Positions 34,723 through 43,494 of a stretch of DNA of 64,000 bases are shown piece after piece. Source of the stretch: a bacterium (GTDB lineage: Bacteria > Electryoneota > RPQS01); the NCBI GenBank assembly GCA_036504735.1, contig DASXUQ010000002.1, forward strand, positions 1 through 64,000, given 5' to 3'. Both the position numbers and the translations under genes were made by a program. Within the stretch, counting starts at the first letter, position 1. Every line of letters begins with the position of its first letter. The notes beneath the pieces are model-generated. The model searched no databases, had not been told where the DNA came from, and saw only the letters and a program-made list of their open reading frames with translations.

Positions 34723-36075
34723 TTACAGCACTAACTGTGCTTCCGCTTGCGCCGCCAGCTTTTCCAGCGACTTGCGCATGACGTCCAGGCCTTCGGCGAT
34801 CTCCGAAGCGGAGATGGTGAGCGGCGGACGGAAGCGCACCGAATGCGTGCCGCTGCCCAGCATGACTACGCCGTTTTCATACAGGTCGCAGCGCAAGGCA
34901 TCGCGCAACGCGCCGTTCGGCAGATCAATCGCGCACATCAGGCCACGGCCACGCACGTTGGACACGAGCTGCGGGAAGTCGTCGCCGAGCTGCTTCAAGC
35001 CGGAGAGCAGAACTTCGCCCATCTTCGCGGCCTGATCTACCAGCTTCTCTTCGGCGATGATGTCCAGATAGAGCTTGAAGCGGAACATGTCGATCAAGTT
35101 GCCGCCCCAGGTGGAGTTCAAGCGGCTCGGTACATGGAAGACGTTGTCTTCGACGTCATCGATCCGCGAACCGCAGAGGAAGCCGCAGACCTGCGTCTTC
35201 TTGCCGAAGCAGATCATATCCGGTTCGATGCCGTAGTGCTGGTGCGCCCACATCTTGCCGGACAGGGCAATGCCCGACTGCACTTCATCGACGATCAGCA
35301 TGGCTTCATGTTCCGTCGCCAGCGCCCGCAGTTCATGCATGAATTCGGAACGGAAATGATTGTCGCCGCCTTCGCCCTGAATGGGCTCAATGATGATGGC
35401 GCAGATTTCGTCGCGGTTTTCCATGAACGCGGTCTTCATCTGGGCGATGGCCAGGCGCTCCACCTTCTCCACGGCTTCGAGGTTGCCCTCGGTGAGCGGG
35501 AAGGTGACCTTGGGATTCACAATGCGCGGCCAGTCGAACTTGGCGAAGAACTTGTACTTGTTCGGATCGGCGGTGTTGGTCAGGGACATCGTATAGCCAG
35601 TGCGGCCATGGAAGGCTTCCTGAAAGTGCATGACCTTATTGCCGATTTCGCGGCGGTAGCCCTTGGCGAAGTTCTTGCGGACTTTCCAGTCCATCGCGGC
35701 CTTAATGGCATTTTCCACGGCCAGCGCGCCGCCGGCTACGTAGAAGGAGTACTTCATGTAAGACGGCACGGCCACGCGGAAGAAAGTATCCACGAACTCG
35801 GCCATCTCGATGGTATAGAGATCCGAGTTGGTGATGTTATTGACGGCCAGCTTGCCCAGGCGCTCGATCATGGCCGGCGTGGTCAGCTTCGGATGATTGA
35901 AGCCTACCGGAGATGAGGCGAAGAAGCTGAAGAAGTCAAGGTATTTTTTGCCCGTACGCAGATCGTAGAAATAGGATCCGCGGGAATTTTCGAGGTCGAA
36001 GACCAGATCGAAGCCGTCCGCGAGCATGTGCTTGCCGAGAGTCTCGTGGACATTATCCGGAGTGATTTTCGTCAT
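34723..36075 (-). CDS. lat: L-lysine 6-transaminase
   Basis: A 450-residue class-III PLP aminotransferase that I assign to lysine epsilon-aminotransferase, giving 2-aminoadipate semialdehyde. Evidence: the family-specific N-terminal YFYDLRTGKKYLDFFSFFASSPVGFNHP, the cofactor Asp in LIVDEVQSGI, and the PLP lysine in CFGKKTQVCGF. The ATG at 36075 has GGAG nearby; an ATG at 36090 is an alternative. It could start lysine catabolism; the aldehyde dehydrogenase at 44165 is a candidate for the next step, by inference only. Confidence 0.9.
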   Translation of the reverse strand: MTKITPDNVHETLGKHMLADGFDLVFDLENSRGSYFYDLRTGKKYLDFFSFFASSPVGFNHPKLTTPAMIERLGKLAVNNITNSDLYTIEMAEFVDTFFRVAVPSYMKYSFYVAGGALAVENAIKAAMDWKVRKNFAKGYRREIGNKVMHFQEAFHGRTGYTMSLTNTADPNKYKFFAKFDWPRIVNPKVTFPLTEGNLEAVEKVERLAIAQMKTAFMENRDEICAIIIEPIQGEGGDNHFRSEFMHELRALATEHEAMLIVDEVQSGIALSGKMWAHQHYGIEPDMICFGKKTQVCGFLCGSRIDDVEDNVFHVPSRLNSTWGGNLIDMFRFKLYLDIIAEEKLVDQAAKMGEVLLSGLKQLGDDFPQLVSNVRGRGLMCAIDLPNGALRDALRCDLYENGVVMLGSGTHSVRFRPPLTISASEIAEGLDVMRKSLEKLAAQAEAQLVL

Positions 36076-36291
36076 GGCTGCTGTCTCCATAGGTTGCCAG
36101 ATAAACAAACGGGTACCAGACTGTAGGAATAGGCCGGGCGGGCGCAGAGCGACCGCCGCCGCGAACCACAACTACAGGCGTGGCGGGTCCTGCGATCCCG
36201 TTTGCCGCTGGGCAAACTCATGGAGGTTTTGCATCACAAGCATGGTGTCCTTTTCAGATTTCTATCGTCGTGCAAGGTAGTCCAGACAAAC

Positions 36292-37140
36292 TCACTCCCC
36301 CAGAAACTCTTTCTCCAACGTGGCCACTTCATCCGGCGCATCCAGCATCGGAAAGTGTCCGGCATTATCGATGCGCTGAATGTCCGCATCTTCCACTTCA
36401 GCCTGAAGCTCCGCAATGTTCTTTTCCGCCGCGCGGGGATCATTCCGCCCCCAGATCAGCAGCTTGGCACCTTGGTACTCTTTCAGCGCGGCACGGTAAC
36501 GGCGAATACGGTCGGCAGTCCCCGCTTCGGCCAGCGTGGGCGACGTGCGCGTGCCCTGTTCCGTACCGAGAAGCTGGGCAAACTGCAGTTGCGATTCGGT
36601 TTTGGCACTCTCACTCAGCGCGGCATTCTGCTGCACCCAGCGGGAGATCGTCTTCGGCGACCACTTGGCTTTGCCGAAGAGCTTCGACCTCACTCCGCCA
36701 CGTGCCGGGCTTTCCCACAAGGGAGCACTGATGAGACTCAGACGGCGGACACGTGCCGGATCGGTAAGCAAGAGATCAAGTGCGGGCCATGAACTGTCGC
36801 CGTGCGCCACCAGATCGAACCGCTGAATCGATTGGGCGGCAAGCAAGCCTTTCAGCCAGCGCTGCATGCCTTCCGCAGACAGATCCGGCGGGGCTTTAGC
36901 AAAGCGCGAGAAGGATTTTCCCCAGCCGGGAAGATCGGGCGCAATGGCCAGCCGTGAACGGCCCAATGCTTTAATGACCGACGTCCAAATAAATGCTCCG
37001 CCCGGCAGTCCATGCAGGAAGATCACAGGAAAACTATCCGGCTTCCCTTCTACCACGGCGAAGGTGCGCACACCCGCCGCGGAGAACTCCTGAATGTCCA
37101 GATTGGCGCGCTCATACCACGGTAACTGCTCAAGGCTCAT
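36292..37140 (-). CDS. Alpha/beta hydrolase with altered nucleophile elbow
   Basis: A 282-residue alpha/beta-hydrolase-fold protein: VIFLHGLPGGAFIW oxyanion loop, DLPGWGKSF, the acid in LIWGRNDPRAAEKN and the His in NAGHFPMLDAPDEV are all in place. The elbow, normally G-H-S-x-G, reads VAHGDSSWPALDLLL, which puts Gly at the nucleophile position in the simplest alignment. It may be inactive or use the next residues. It lies 20 bases after the outer-membrane-protein gene. Confidence 0.85.
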   Translation of the reverse strand: MSLEQLPWYERANLDIQEFSAAGVRTFAVVEGKPDSFPVIFLHGLPGGAFIWTSVIKALGRSRLAIAPDLPGWGKSFSRFAKAPPDLSAEGMQRWLKGLLAAQSIQRFDLVAHGDSSWPALDLLLTDPARVRRLSLISAPLWESPARGGVRSKLFGKAKWSPKTISRWVQQNAALSESAKTESQLQFAQLLGTEQGTRTSPTLAEAGTADRIRRYRAALKEYQGAKLLIWGRNDPRAAEKNIAELQAEVEDADIQRIDNAGHFPMLDAPDEVATLEKEFLGE

Positions 37141-37160
37141 CGCGCGCCGGATTCCTTCTG

Positions 37161-37898
37161 TCAGTGCCGCACAAAACTGTAGCGGACGCTCACCTGCCCG
37201 ATCCACTCATTCAGCCATTTGGTGTATTCGTGCGCACCCGTGTCGGCGAAGCGATCCACATCTGCCTTGATTCCCTCGAACCGCGCGTCCAGCAGCAAAT
37301 CCCAATTCCGGGCCAGATAGATCGCCAGCAACGATTCCACAAAGTAACCCGGTTTCGGACCGCTGCGCATGCGGGTGTGATAGGACGGCACGGCATCAGG
37401 ATAATGTGTCGAGTAGTCCTTCTGTTCGATCTCCTGCGTGAACCATCCCAGCGATGCTCCCGCTCCAATGGCAGGACGCACCCGGTAACGTTCGATGTAT
37501 AGAAGATCAAACCGCGCACCGAGGGAGATCCGGTCATCCGTCCAGTGCGATTCGGCCCGCTCATTGTCGGCGGAGGTCATGCCACTTGGCTTATAGGACA
37601 CGCCATCCGAGCGCATGGCATTGCTGTGCCGGTAAGCAAGGTGCGCACTGAGCCGTCCGTGCTCTACACCGACTTCGGCTATGCCGCCCGGTCCCACATG
37701 CCGCCGCAAAGACTGCAGGGTTTCATGGCCGGTGTAGGAACTGGCCGTGGCAAGACGCGGAGAATCACCTTGCCACCAGGGCTTGGCATGCCCGGCGCCC
37801 ACCACCATCACGCCACCGGCCACATATGGAACGTAGTCCGACGCTATGGCCGGAAGACTCACAAAGAACACAAGTAGCGCTGCACATGTCCACACCAT
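37161..37898 (-). CDS. Outer-membrane beta-barrel protein
   Basis: A 245-residue exported protein with a signal peptide (to AIASDY) and alternating hydrophobic strands such as RISLGARFDLLYIE and LLLDARFEGIKAD, ending in an aromatic-containing strand (VSVRYSFVRH), as in OmpA/OmpW-like 8-stranded barrels. GGGAGGGACCC precedes the ATG. The role is unknown. Confidence 0.75.
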   Translation of the reverse strand: MVWTCAALLVFFVSLPAIASDYVPYVAGGVMVVGAGHAKPWWQGDSPRLATASSYTGHETLQSLRRHVGPGGIAEVGVEHGRLSAHLAYRHSNAMRSDGVSYKPSGMTSADNERAESHWTDDRISLGARFDLLYIERYRVRPAIGAGASLGWFTQEIEQKDYSTHYPDAVPSYHTRMRSGPKPGYFVESLLAIYLARNWDLLLDARFEGIKADVDRFADTGAHEYTKWLNEWIGQVSVRYSFVRH

Positions 37899-37943
37899 GG
37901 GTCCCTCCCGTGTTTGTGTGCTGCAAGAAAAGTTTTTAGCCGG

Positions 37944-38423
37944 TCAGGCCGTCGCGCCTTCGGATTGCTTGGCGAGGTAGTTCTGGATGCCCATCTGCTC
38001 GATCTGATCCAGTTGCGCTTCGCCCCAGTCGCGGTGGCGCTCTTCGTCCTTCAAAATCTTCATCAGCAGTTCCACTGTGCCCTGGTCCTTGACCTCATGG
38101 GCCAGCGTGATCACATTGTTGTAGGAGCCAATCGCGTCCAGTTCGGACTGGTTGTTATTCACGATCATTTCCTGCACCGTGCGGCCGATCTTGATGGCAT
38201 TCAGATTCGAGACAATCGGCATTCCCTCGAGGAAGATGATCCGCCCGATGTGCCACTCGGCATGATGCATCTCGTCGATGGCGTGCTTTTCGAGCTGCTT
38301 GTGCAACTTGGTGTAGCCCCAGTTGTCACACATCTCGGACTGAACCATGTACTGATTGATGGCGGTGAGTTCATCCGCCAGCAGCCGGTTCAGCGCTTCA
38401 ATAATTTTGTCGTTACCCTTCAT
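37944..38423 (-). CDS. bfr: Bacterioferritin
   Basis: A 159-residue ferritin-like four-helix protein that stores iron as ferric mineral. Ferroxidase ligands E18, E51 and H54 and the haem-ligand M52 are in place (ADELTAINQY; DEMHHAEWH), and DEERHRDW carries the second-site Glu and His. It assembles as a 24-mer in the family. AAGGGACGTAC precedes the ATG. Confidence 0.95.
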   Translation of the reverse strand: MKGNDKIIEALNRLLADELTAINQYMVQSEMCDNWGYTKLHKQLEKHAIDEMHHAEWHIGRIIFLEGMPIVSNLNAIKIGRTVQEMIVNNNQSELDAIGSYNNVITLAHEVKDQGTVELLMKILKDEERHRDWGEAQLDQIEQMGIQNYLAKQSEGATA

Positions 38424-38476
38424 GTACGTCCCTTTCTTTAGTGATTGGGTGCAAAGACTTGCGCGTCCGCAGGGAT

Positions 38477-38920
38477 CTATGCAAATAATGTTTCGAACGG
38501 GTTTTCGATGCCGATTTCGCGGAGGGCGGCAAAGGCGTTGCGGTCGGGAGTGACCAGCGTCTTGACGCCGTGGGCGAGCATGGTGGCCGCGAGGTGCGCG
38601 GCGCCGAACGTGATGCGGGCAGGGTTCTTTTCCATCAGCTTGAAGGCGCGGCGCAGAATGGCGTCGTCCGAATAGAGCACCACCGGCTGCGGATAGCGCG
38701 TCAGCCGCTCGATCATCTTCTCTACCGTAACCGGAGCGAGGGGACGGCGCGCAAAGCGCTCGCTTGTCGTCAGCGCGGCAAATTCATGCAAGCTCTGTTC
38801 ACACACGCAGGCCGCCCACTTGCCGCTCACCGACTGTTCGAGAAATTCCACCGCCCGCCCATGATGCGGCGAAGCCGTGTCCGCCGCGTAGATCAGCACA
38901 CTGGTATCGAGGCACTTCAT
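38477..38920 (-). CDS. PIN-domain toxin-like protein
   Basis: A 147-residue PIN-domain protein of VapC type (MKCLDTSVLIYAAD; EQSLHEFAAL; TPDRNAF), normally a Mg-dependent RNase. The position of the third acidic residue, usually F-D-A-x-L-A-A, reads FGAAHLAATML, so one metal ligand may be missing. It overlaps the upstream HTH gene by four bases (ATGA), the usual arrangement of an antitoxin-toxin pair. Confidence 0.85.
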   Translation of the reverse strand: MKCLDTSVLIYAADTASPHHGRAVEFLEQSVSGKWAACVCEQSLHEFAALTTSERFARRPLAPVTVEKMIERLTRYPQPVVLYSDDAILRRAFKLMEKNPARITFGAAHLAATMLAHGVKTLVTPDRNAFAALREIGIENPFETLFA

Positions 38921-39228
38921 CGGCGGCCTCCGGTCAACGTCTCGCGGTCCACATGATCCATGAAGCCGATCTCGCAGGCCAGCTTCAAAAAGCCTTTCAG
39001 GCCGTTGCGCGGGTCGGCATCCATCGCCGCATCCGTGGGCGGCTGGCGCGTGATCTTCTGCTGCTCCTTGTAGAGCAGAATGCCGGGACTCTGCGCGGGA
39101 AAGCGCCAGAGTTTGCCCACTTTCAGGGCGCTGATCCGTCCCTCGCGGGCCATGCGCTGCGCCGTTGAGGCACTGATCTTGAGCAGTTTCGCCACGTCCG
39201 CCGTGGTGATATAGTCGCTTTGAACCAT
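38917..39228 (-). CDS. Excisionase-type HTH antitoxin-like protein
   Basis: A 103-residue protein with a MerR/excisionase-like helix-turn-helix at residues 5-50 (YITTADVAKLLKISASTAQ, GRISALKVGKLWRFP). The C-terminal half is free to bind the PIN partner. It probably represses its own promoter and neutralises the toxin; this is inferred from the gene pair. Confidence 0.82.
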   Translation of the reverse strand: MVQSDYITTADVAKLLKISASTAQRMAREGRISALKVGKLWRFPAQSPGILLYKEQQKITRQPPTDAAMDADPRNGLKGFLKLACEIGFMDHVDRETLTGGRR

Positions 39229-39264
39229 CGCACTCTCACTTTGGTTCGACAGGCATCCGGTATA

Positions 39265-40407
39265 TCAGGCTGGTGACTTGGGGGTGACCGGCGGGGCCTG
39301 CAGCGCGATCAGACGCGCTTCAACCTCCGCGGCTTCTTCGAACTTGCCCGTAGCAGTGTAGAGCTGGCCGAGTTCCTTCAGACACGGGGCCGCGCCGGCG
39401 TGAGAATGGGATTCGAAGATGGCCAGCGCGCGCAGGTAGAGGTCTTCGGCCTCGGTGTAGGTTCCGGGCACACAGAGAACAGCGGCGAGTTTCTGCAGAC
39501 TCGCGGCAACATCGGGGTGATCCTTGCCGAGACGCTGTTCGTCCCGGGCAATAATCTGGCGGTAGAGATCGGCCGCTTCCGTGTCCCGCCGCAGAATCTG
39601 GCAGAGCCCGGCGACTTTCTTCCAAGCCGCCACGGACTCGTCGTGATTCTCGCCGTGCACTTCCTGCAGAATCATCGCGGCGCGGCGCAAGGGAGCTTCG
39701 GCGCTCTCAAAAGCCTGGTGGGCCATGTAGAAGTCCGCCAGCCGCGCCAGGTCTTCGGCGATGACCGGATCCTTGGGACCCAGCGCCTTTTCATGCAGGG
39801 CCATGGCTTCCGTGGCGATGCGCTCGGCTTTGGTGTATTTGCCGCGGGCCGCAAGGACGGACGCCTGCGCAAGCATGGTCTCGGCCATGTCGGGATGTTC
39901 TTTGCCCAGCGCCTGCTCCCGGATGGTCATTACCCGAATCAGGAGCTGATCGGCATCATCGAACCGCTTCTGCTCGATCTGCAATTCGGCCAGATTTTGC
40001 AGCGCCTTGCCGACGTCCACATGCCATGATCCCAGCGCGCGTTCCTGCATGGAGAGCGCGCGGGAAAGCATCAACTCCGCCTGTGAGATGCGGCCGCGGT
40101 CCCTATAGAACTGGGCCAGCCGGTTAATAGTTTGAATCACGAACGGATGAGTCGCGCCAAGGGTACGTTCGAGAATGGTCAGGGCGCGTTTGAAATTCTT
40201 CTCCGCCTCCAGCCATTTCTCCTGCATGCGCAGCACTTCGCCAAGATTATTCAGACTGGCCGCAGTGCGCGGGTCCTGCGGTCCGAAGTCCTTCTCCGCA
40301 TACAGGGACGCCAGCGAGAAGAGCCGGTGAGCTTCCTCGTAGCGGCCATCGTGAAAGGCCTTCTGTCCGGTCTCGGTTGTCTCTTGCCAGCGGGAAGTTT
40401 CCGCCAT
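39265..40407 (-). CDS. Kinesin-light-chain-type TPR protein
   Basis: A 380-residue cytoplasmic protein made of about seven 42-residue TPR units with the pattern A-L-x-I-x-E-x-x-LG-x-x-HP-D-V (for example RALTILERTLGATHPFVIQT). Such proteins are protein-binding scaffolds; no enzymatic domain is seen. GGAGACGTACTT precedes the ATG. Confidence 0.88.
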   Translation of the reverse strand: MAETSRWQETTETGQKAFHDGRYEEAHRLFSLASLYAEKDFGPQDPRTAASLNNLGEVLRMQEKWLEAEKNFKRALTILERTLGATHPFVIQTINRLAQFYRDRGRISQAELMLSRALSMQERALGSWHVDVGKALQNLAELQIEQKRFDDADQLLIRVMTIREQALGKEHPDMAETMLAQASVLAARGKYTKAERIATEAMALHEKALGPKDPVIAEDLARLADFYMAHQAFESAEAPLRRAAMILQEVHGENHDESVAAWKKVAGLCQILRRDTEAADLYRQIIARDEQRLGKDHPDVAASLQKLAAVLCVPGTYTEAEDLYLRALAIFESHSHAGAAPCLKELGQLYTATGKFEEAAEVEARLIALQAPPVTPKSPA

Positions 40408-40448
40408 AAGTACGTCTCCCTATTCGGAGCCAAATTGCATACATACTG

Positions 40449-40796
40449 TCAGAGCAATATTATGGAAATCCCCGCATTGCCGCGGTTCAGATCCGAATCC
40501 CGCCGCAGTTCAGGGCATTGATCCAGCACGTCGCGCGCCACTTCTTCAAAACTGTTCCATTTCTCGCCGAACACGCACGCCCGGATCTTGCCCTGATTGC
40601 GCCGGTTGGCCAGCGATTTTTGGACCCGCTGGCGGAGGACTCCGCCCGTTCCGCTTGATCCGTATCCGTGGATCACCTTCAATGCTTTCACACGGTCCCG
40701 CTTCGCCGCTTCAATCGCTTCCGAAAGCCGCCGCAGAGCTTCCTCGCCCGTAGGCAGTCCGGTTTCTAAATTGACGATGCGAAGAATTTCGGGCAT
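40449..40796 (-). CDS. Smr-like domain protein
   Basis: A 115-residue protein with the Smr core ALKVIHGYGSSGTGGVLRQ near residues 38-56, a fold of nicking endonucleases related to MutS2. The C-terminal half is less typical. It is probably a nucleic-acid-binding or nuclease protein. There is no clear Shine-Dalgarno. Confidence 0.75.
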   Translation of the reverse strand: MPEILRIVNLETGLPTGEEALRRLSEAIEAAKRDRVKALKVIHGYGSSGTGGVLRQRVQKSLANRRNQGKIRACVFGEKWNSFEEVARDVLDQCPELRRDSDLNRGNAGISIILL

Positions 40797-40835
40797 AGAA
40801 GGAACGTTGGAGCGCAGTCTCTGTTGTTGTAATCG

Positions 40836-41528
40836 TTATCCTTGGCCGCGTTTGCTGCTCGTGCCGCCGGTGGCGCTGCTGCCGCCCCGGCCATACATGG
40901 CCAGCAGATGCCCCTGGGACAGAATGTGCCCCTGCATGGCGCTTTCCAGCGCCGTGCGGCTGGCGTTGTCGGAAAGATTCAGCATGTTGTCGAGCGCATA
41001 CACCGTGAAGTAATAGCGGTGCGCCTTTCCCGGAGGGGGACAGGGACCGCCGTAACCGGTCTTGGGCCAGCTATTCTGTCCCTGCTTGACACCGGCAACG
41101 GTGGCATTCTTGGCCAGTCCTTCATCCAGTGAGGTAATGCTCGGCGGAATGTTCCACACGACCCAGTGCGTCCATGTTCCGTTCGGCGCGTCAGGATCGT
41201 CCATGATCAGCGCCAGGCTCTTGGTGTTCGCCGGTGCGCCGCTCCACGCGATGGGCGGCGACATATCCTTGCCTTCACAGGTGTACTGCTTAGGGATCAT
41301 GGAACTGTCGGTGAAGGCGGTACTGGTCACCATGATAGTCATGGTATTGGTTCCGCTTCTCATGTTGGTTCCTGACGTCGTATCCGTCGTGCCCATCGGC
41401 GCCGGAGTATTCACTCCGGTGGTATTGGTATTCATAGTGCCTGCGGTGTTCTGTTTGGCCCGGTTACAGGAAACAAGGGTGACCGCAGCCAGCGCGCACA
41501 CCGCGAGAATAAGCATTACTCTACGCAT
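40836..41528 (-). CDS. PEBP/YbhB-family lipoprotein
   Basis: A 230-residue protein with a lipoprotein signal (lipobox LVSC, imperfect), a Thr/Asn-rich linker of about 45 residues and a phosphatidylethanolamine-binding domain: MDDPDAPNGTWTHWVVWNIP and TGYGGPCPPPGKAHRYYFTVYAL are diagnostic. The family binds small anionic ligands; the bacterial role is unclear. The ATG at 41528 has GGAG 7 bases before it. Confidence 0.9.
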   Translation of the reverse strand: MRRVMLILAVCALAAVTLVSCNRAKQNTAGTMNTNTTGVNTPAPMGTTDTTSGTNMRSGTNTMTIMVTSTAFTDSSMIPKQYTCEGKDMSPPIAWSGAPANTKSLALIMDDPDAPNGTWTHWVVWNIPPSITSLDEGLAKNATVAGVKQGQNSWPKTGYGGPCPPPGKAHRYYFTVYALDNMLNLSDNASRTALESAMQGHILSQGHLLAMYGRGGSSATGGTSSKRGQG

Positions 41529-41627
41529 GTTCAATCTCCACCATAAGGTTTACTGTAAGTCTTTTGCTGATGCCCCTCTGATGCATACTTTACATCCGGT
41601 TCATCAACCGGCTCGAGCGTCGGCTCG

Positions 41628-42032
41628 CTACTTCCGAAGGCTGTTCTTAAGGAAATTGATTCCCTGCTGAAGAATGTTCGGTGGCGGGACCTCGCCGTGC
41701 GGCGTCAACTTGTCCACCACGTTGGGCAGAACATGCGGCAAACCTTCCACGGTTTCCTGCGGTGACAGGCCGCTCTGCTGGGCGATCTGCTCGATGTCCT
41801 GACGCCCCAGCGCCTGCTGAACCGCTTGCGGGTGAATCGGGGCATTGGGTCCGTTTCCTACCCAGGAGTGGGCGGCGTCACCTTCGCCTGCGTTATGGAA
41901 CTTATCCAGCAGGCCGCGCAGCGCATTGGGATGGCTGGCCATGTAGGTCAATACGCCCGTCGCCAGCATGGTATACAACGCGGGACCGGTGCGTCCGCGA
42001 GTACCTGTTTGGGATCCACCGAAGAGTGTCAT
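41628..42032 (-). CDS. YidB/DUF937-family protein
   Basis: A 134-residue protein of the YidB family: Gly-rich start, then GEGDAAHSWVGNGPNAPIHP, the QQALG helix and PNVVDKLTPHGEVPP, all typical blocks. The function of the family is unknown. The ATG at 42032 follows AAGGAGACTCTCATC. Confidence 0.88.
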   Translation of the reverse strand: MTLFGGSQTGTRGRTGPALYTMLATGVLTYMASHPNALRGLLDKFHNAGEGDAAHSWVGNGPNAPIHPQAVQQALGRQDIEQIAQQSGLSPQETVEGLPHVLPNVVDKLTPHGEVPPPNILQQGINFLKNSLRK

Positions 42033-42108
42033 GATGAGAGTCTCCTTAACTTCACGATTGCCGTAACGGATTCTTTGCATTCGGTAAAGGTGCGTTTAAT
42101 CACTTTCT

Positions 42109-42381
42109 CTATTCACTCCAGATCGGTTCTCCATTCTCCGTAAAGGAGAGCATGGCGCGGCGATGACCCTGTTTGTCGCGTAAGATCAAGCTTGGCGCAT
42201 CGGCCAAATTGATTTGAAAACTGGCCCGCTCTGTGCCGCTCTCGTCCACGAGGTGAAGTTCGCGGGCGGCAAGGGATTTCTGCGGCGATGAGCTTTGCAG
42301 CCACCGCACCGAAAACGCGCCACCGGCAAAGGCGGCAATCGCCACCACCAGCACCAGGATCAAAAACTGTCTGCCGGACAT
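42109..42381 (-). CDS. Small membrane-anchored beta-repeat protein
   Basis: A 90-residue protein with an N-terminal membrane anchor (residues about 5-25) and two copies of an L-x-D-x-x-G-x-x-R-A-x-x repeat (LVDESGTERASFQ and LRDKQGHRRAMLSF). Proteins with this repeat are common but uncharacterised. The start has GGAGAGACC before the ATG. Confidence 0.7.
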   Translation of the reverse strand: MSGRQFLILVLVVAIAAFAGGAFSVRWLQSSSPQKSLAARELHLVDESGTERASFQINLADAPSLILRDKQGHRRAMLSFTENGEPIWSE

Positions 42382-42523
42382 GGTCTCTCCTTTTCCCACT
42401 TGTCAATTGTCAAAGAACACAGAATGTGCGTATCAACCAGATTGAGCACCGAACTATTATGCGCCGCCACCCCGCGCATAAATTTCTCTGTGCTGCCGGT
42501 GGTCTTAGGGCCGCCGCGCGTCC

Positions 42524-42868
42524 TCAGCCGCGCAGGGCGGCCATGGCACCGAGACGTTTGGTTTCGTTATGTTCCGCGCCCCAGCCGGCATTGGCCAGGC
42601 GGTACGCCATTTCGATGGCCATTCCCACTTCTTCGGCGGATTCCGAACCGGTGCCGGAGCCGGCAAAAGACATGATCTTCGAGATCTGGCCGCGAATGTC
42701 CTTTTCCAGGTCTTCCACAAATACGATCATCGAATTAAGCTGTGGATTGGACTCGCGCCGCTCGCCGGCCTTTTTCAGCGAGATGATCTCTTCGCGGAAC
42801 AGATCCGCATGCGTCCGCCGCTTCTGAAACTCTGCCAATTTTTCATCTATCGTCACGGGCTTTTCCAC
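42524..42868 (-). CDS. Small soluble protein of unknown function
   Basis: A 114-residue helical, charged protein. The GTG at 42868 is preceded by an excellent AAGGAGATAC. I recognise no family and no motif beyond a Gly/Ser-rich turn (AGSGTGSESAEE). Confidence 0.65.
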   Translation of the reverse strand: MEKPVTIDEKLAEFQKRRTHADLFREEIISLKKAGERRESNPQLNSMIVFVEDLEKDIRGQISKIMSFAGSGTGSESAEEVGMAIEMAYRLANAGWGAEHNETKRLGAMAALRG

Positions 42869-42922
42869 GTATCTCCTTTGTTAAGAATGTGCCGAAAAGT
42901 AAGATTACAAGGTGCGGTGGCT

Positions 42923-42939
42923 GCGGACTCTTCGTCCGC
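42923..42939. repeat. Small hairpin GCGGAC-TCTTC-GTCCGC
   Basis: A 6-bp GC-rich stem with a 5-base loop in the short spacer between two minus-strand genes. It resembles other dispersed hairpins of the window. Confidence 0.45.
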
Positions 42940-42956
42940 CGCCGGCGGTTACGTTC

Positions 42957-43421
42957 TTAAAGTACCGTAAACTTTTTGAGCAGGGCAATCTGTCCCGCGT
43001 GATACACGTTATGCTGAACCACTCCGTGCAGGAGAAAGTAGGGCGCCATTTCGAGGCCCGCATCGTCGTTGTCCAGTTCCGTACCGCCCAGACTCGCGGC
43101 GGCCTCTTTCAGAGCGGTGTGTGACGCGCGCAGTGCCGCGAGCATCTGCTGCCATGCGGCGTCGGAGGTGTCCGTTATGAGCGACCAGTTCTCTTCGGCG
43201 GTAGGATTGAACCGCTCGCCGCCGATCCGCCGCCGCGCCACATCCTGCCAGGCTGCCATGTGCCGCACGATTTCCCAGATCGAGTGGGCCTCGGCCATCG
43301 GATGCGCCGCCGCCTGCTGCGCCGTCACGCCCTGCAGGATTTCCATAACGGAATCGCCATGCCACGCCGGGCCGTCAAAGCAGCGATTCAACTGATCGAC
43401 AATCCGCTCCGCTTCGCGCAT
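42957..43421 (-). CDS. DinB-like four-helix metal protein
   Basis: A 154-residue DinB-superfamily protein. The three metal-ligand histidines are likely in EIVRHMAAWQ, LLHGVVQHN and VYHAGQIALLKK. The superfamily includes thiol-dependent transferases and damage-inducible proteins; no specific function can be assigned. The ATG at 43421 follows AAGGGCGACCAC. Confidence 0.88.
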   Translation of the reverse strand: MREAERIVDQLNRCFDGPAWHGDSVMEILQGVTAQQAAAHPMAEAHSIWEIVRHMAAWQDVARRRIGGERFNPTAEENWSLITDTSDAAWQQMLAALRASHTALKEAAASLGGTELDNDDAGLEMAPYFLLHGVVQHNVYHAGQIALLKKFTVL

Positions 43422-43468
43422 GTGGTCGCCCTTTTCGAATTCTTCTGATTGCGCTCGCCACCTTTCGC

Positions 43469-43494
43469 CGCGCGGGGTGTCCTTACCCCGCGCG
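43469..43494. repeat. REP copy 1 at the transposase 3' end
   Basis: CGCGCGGGG (43469-43477) and CCCCGCGCG (43486-43494) form a perfect stem around TGTCCTTA. The transposase stop codon lies in its loop region. Confidence 0.85.
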
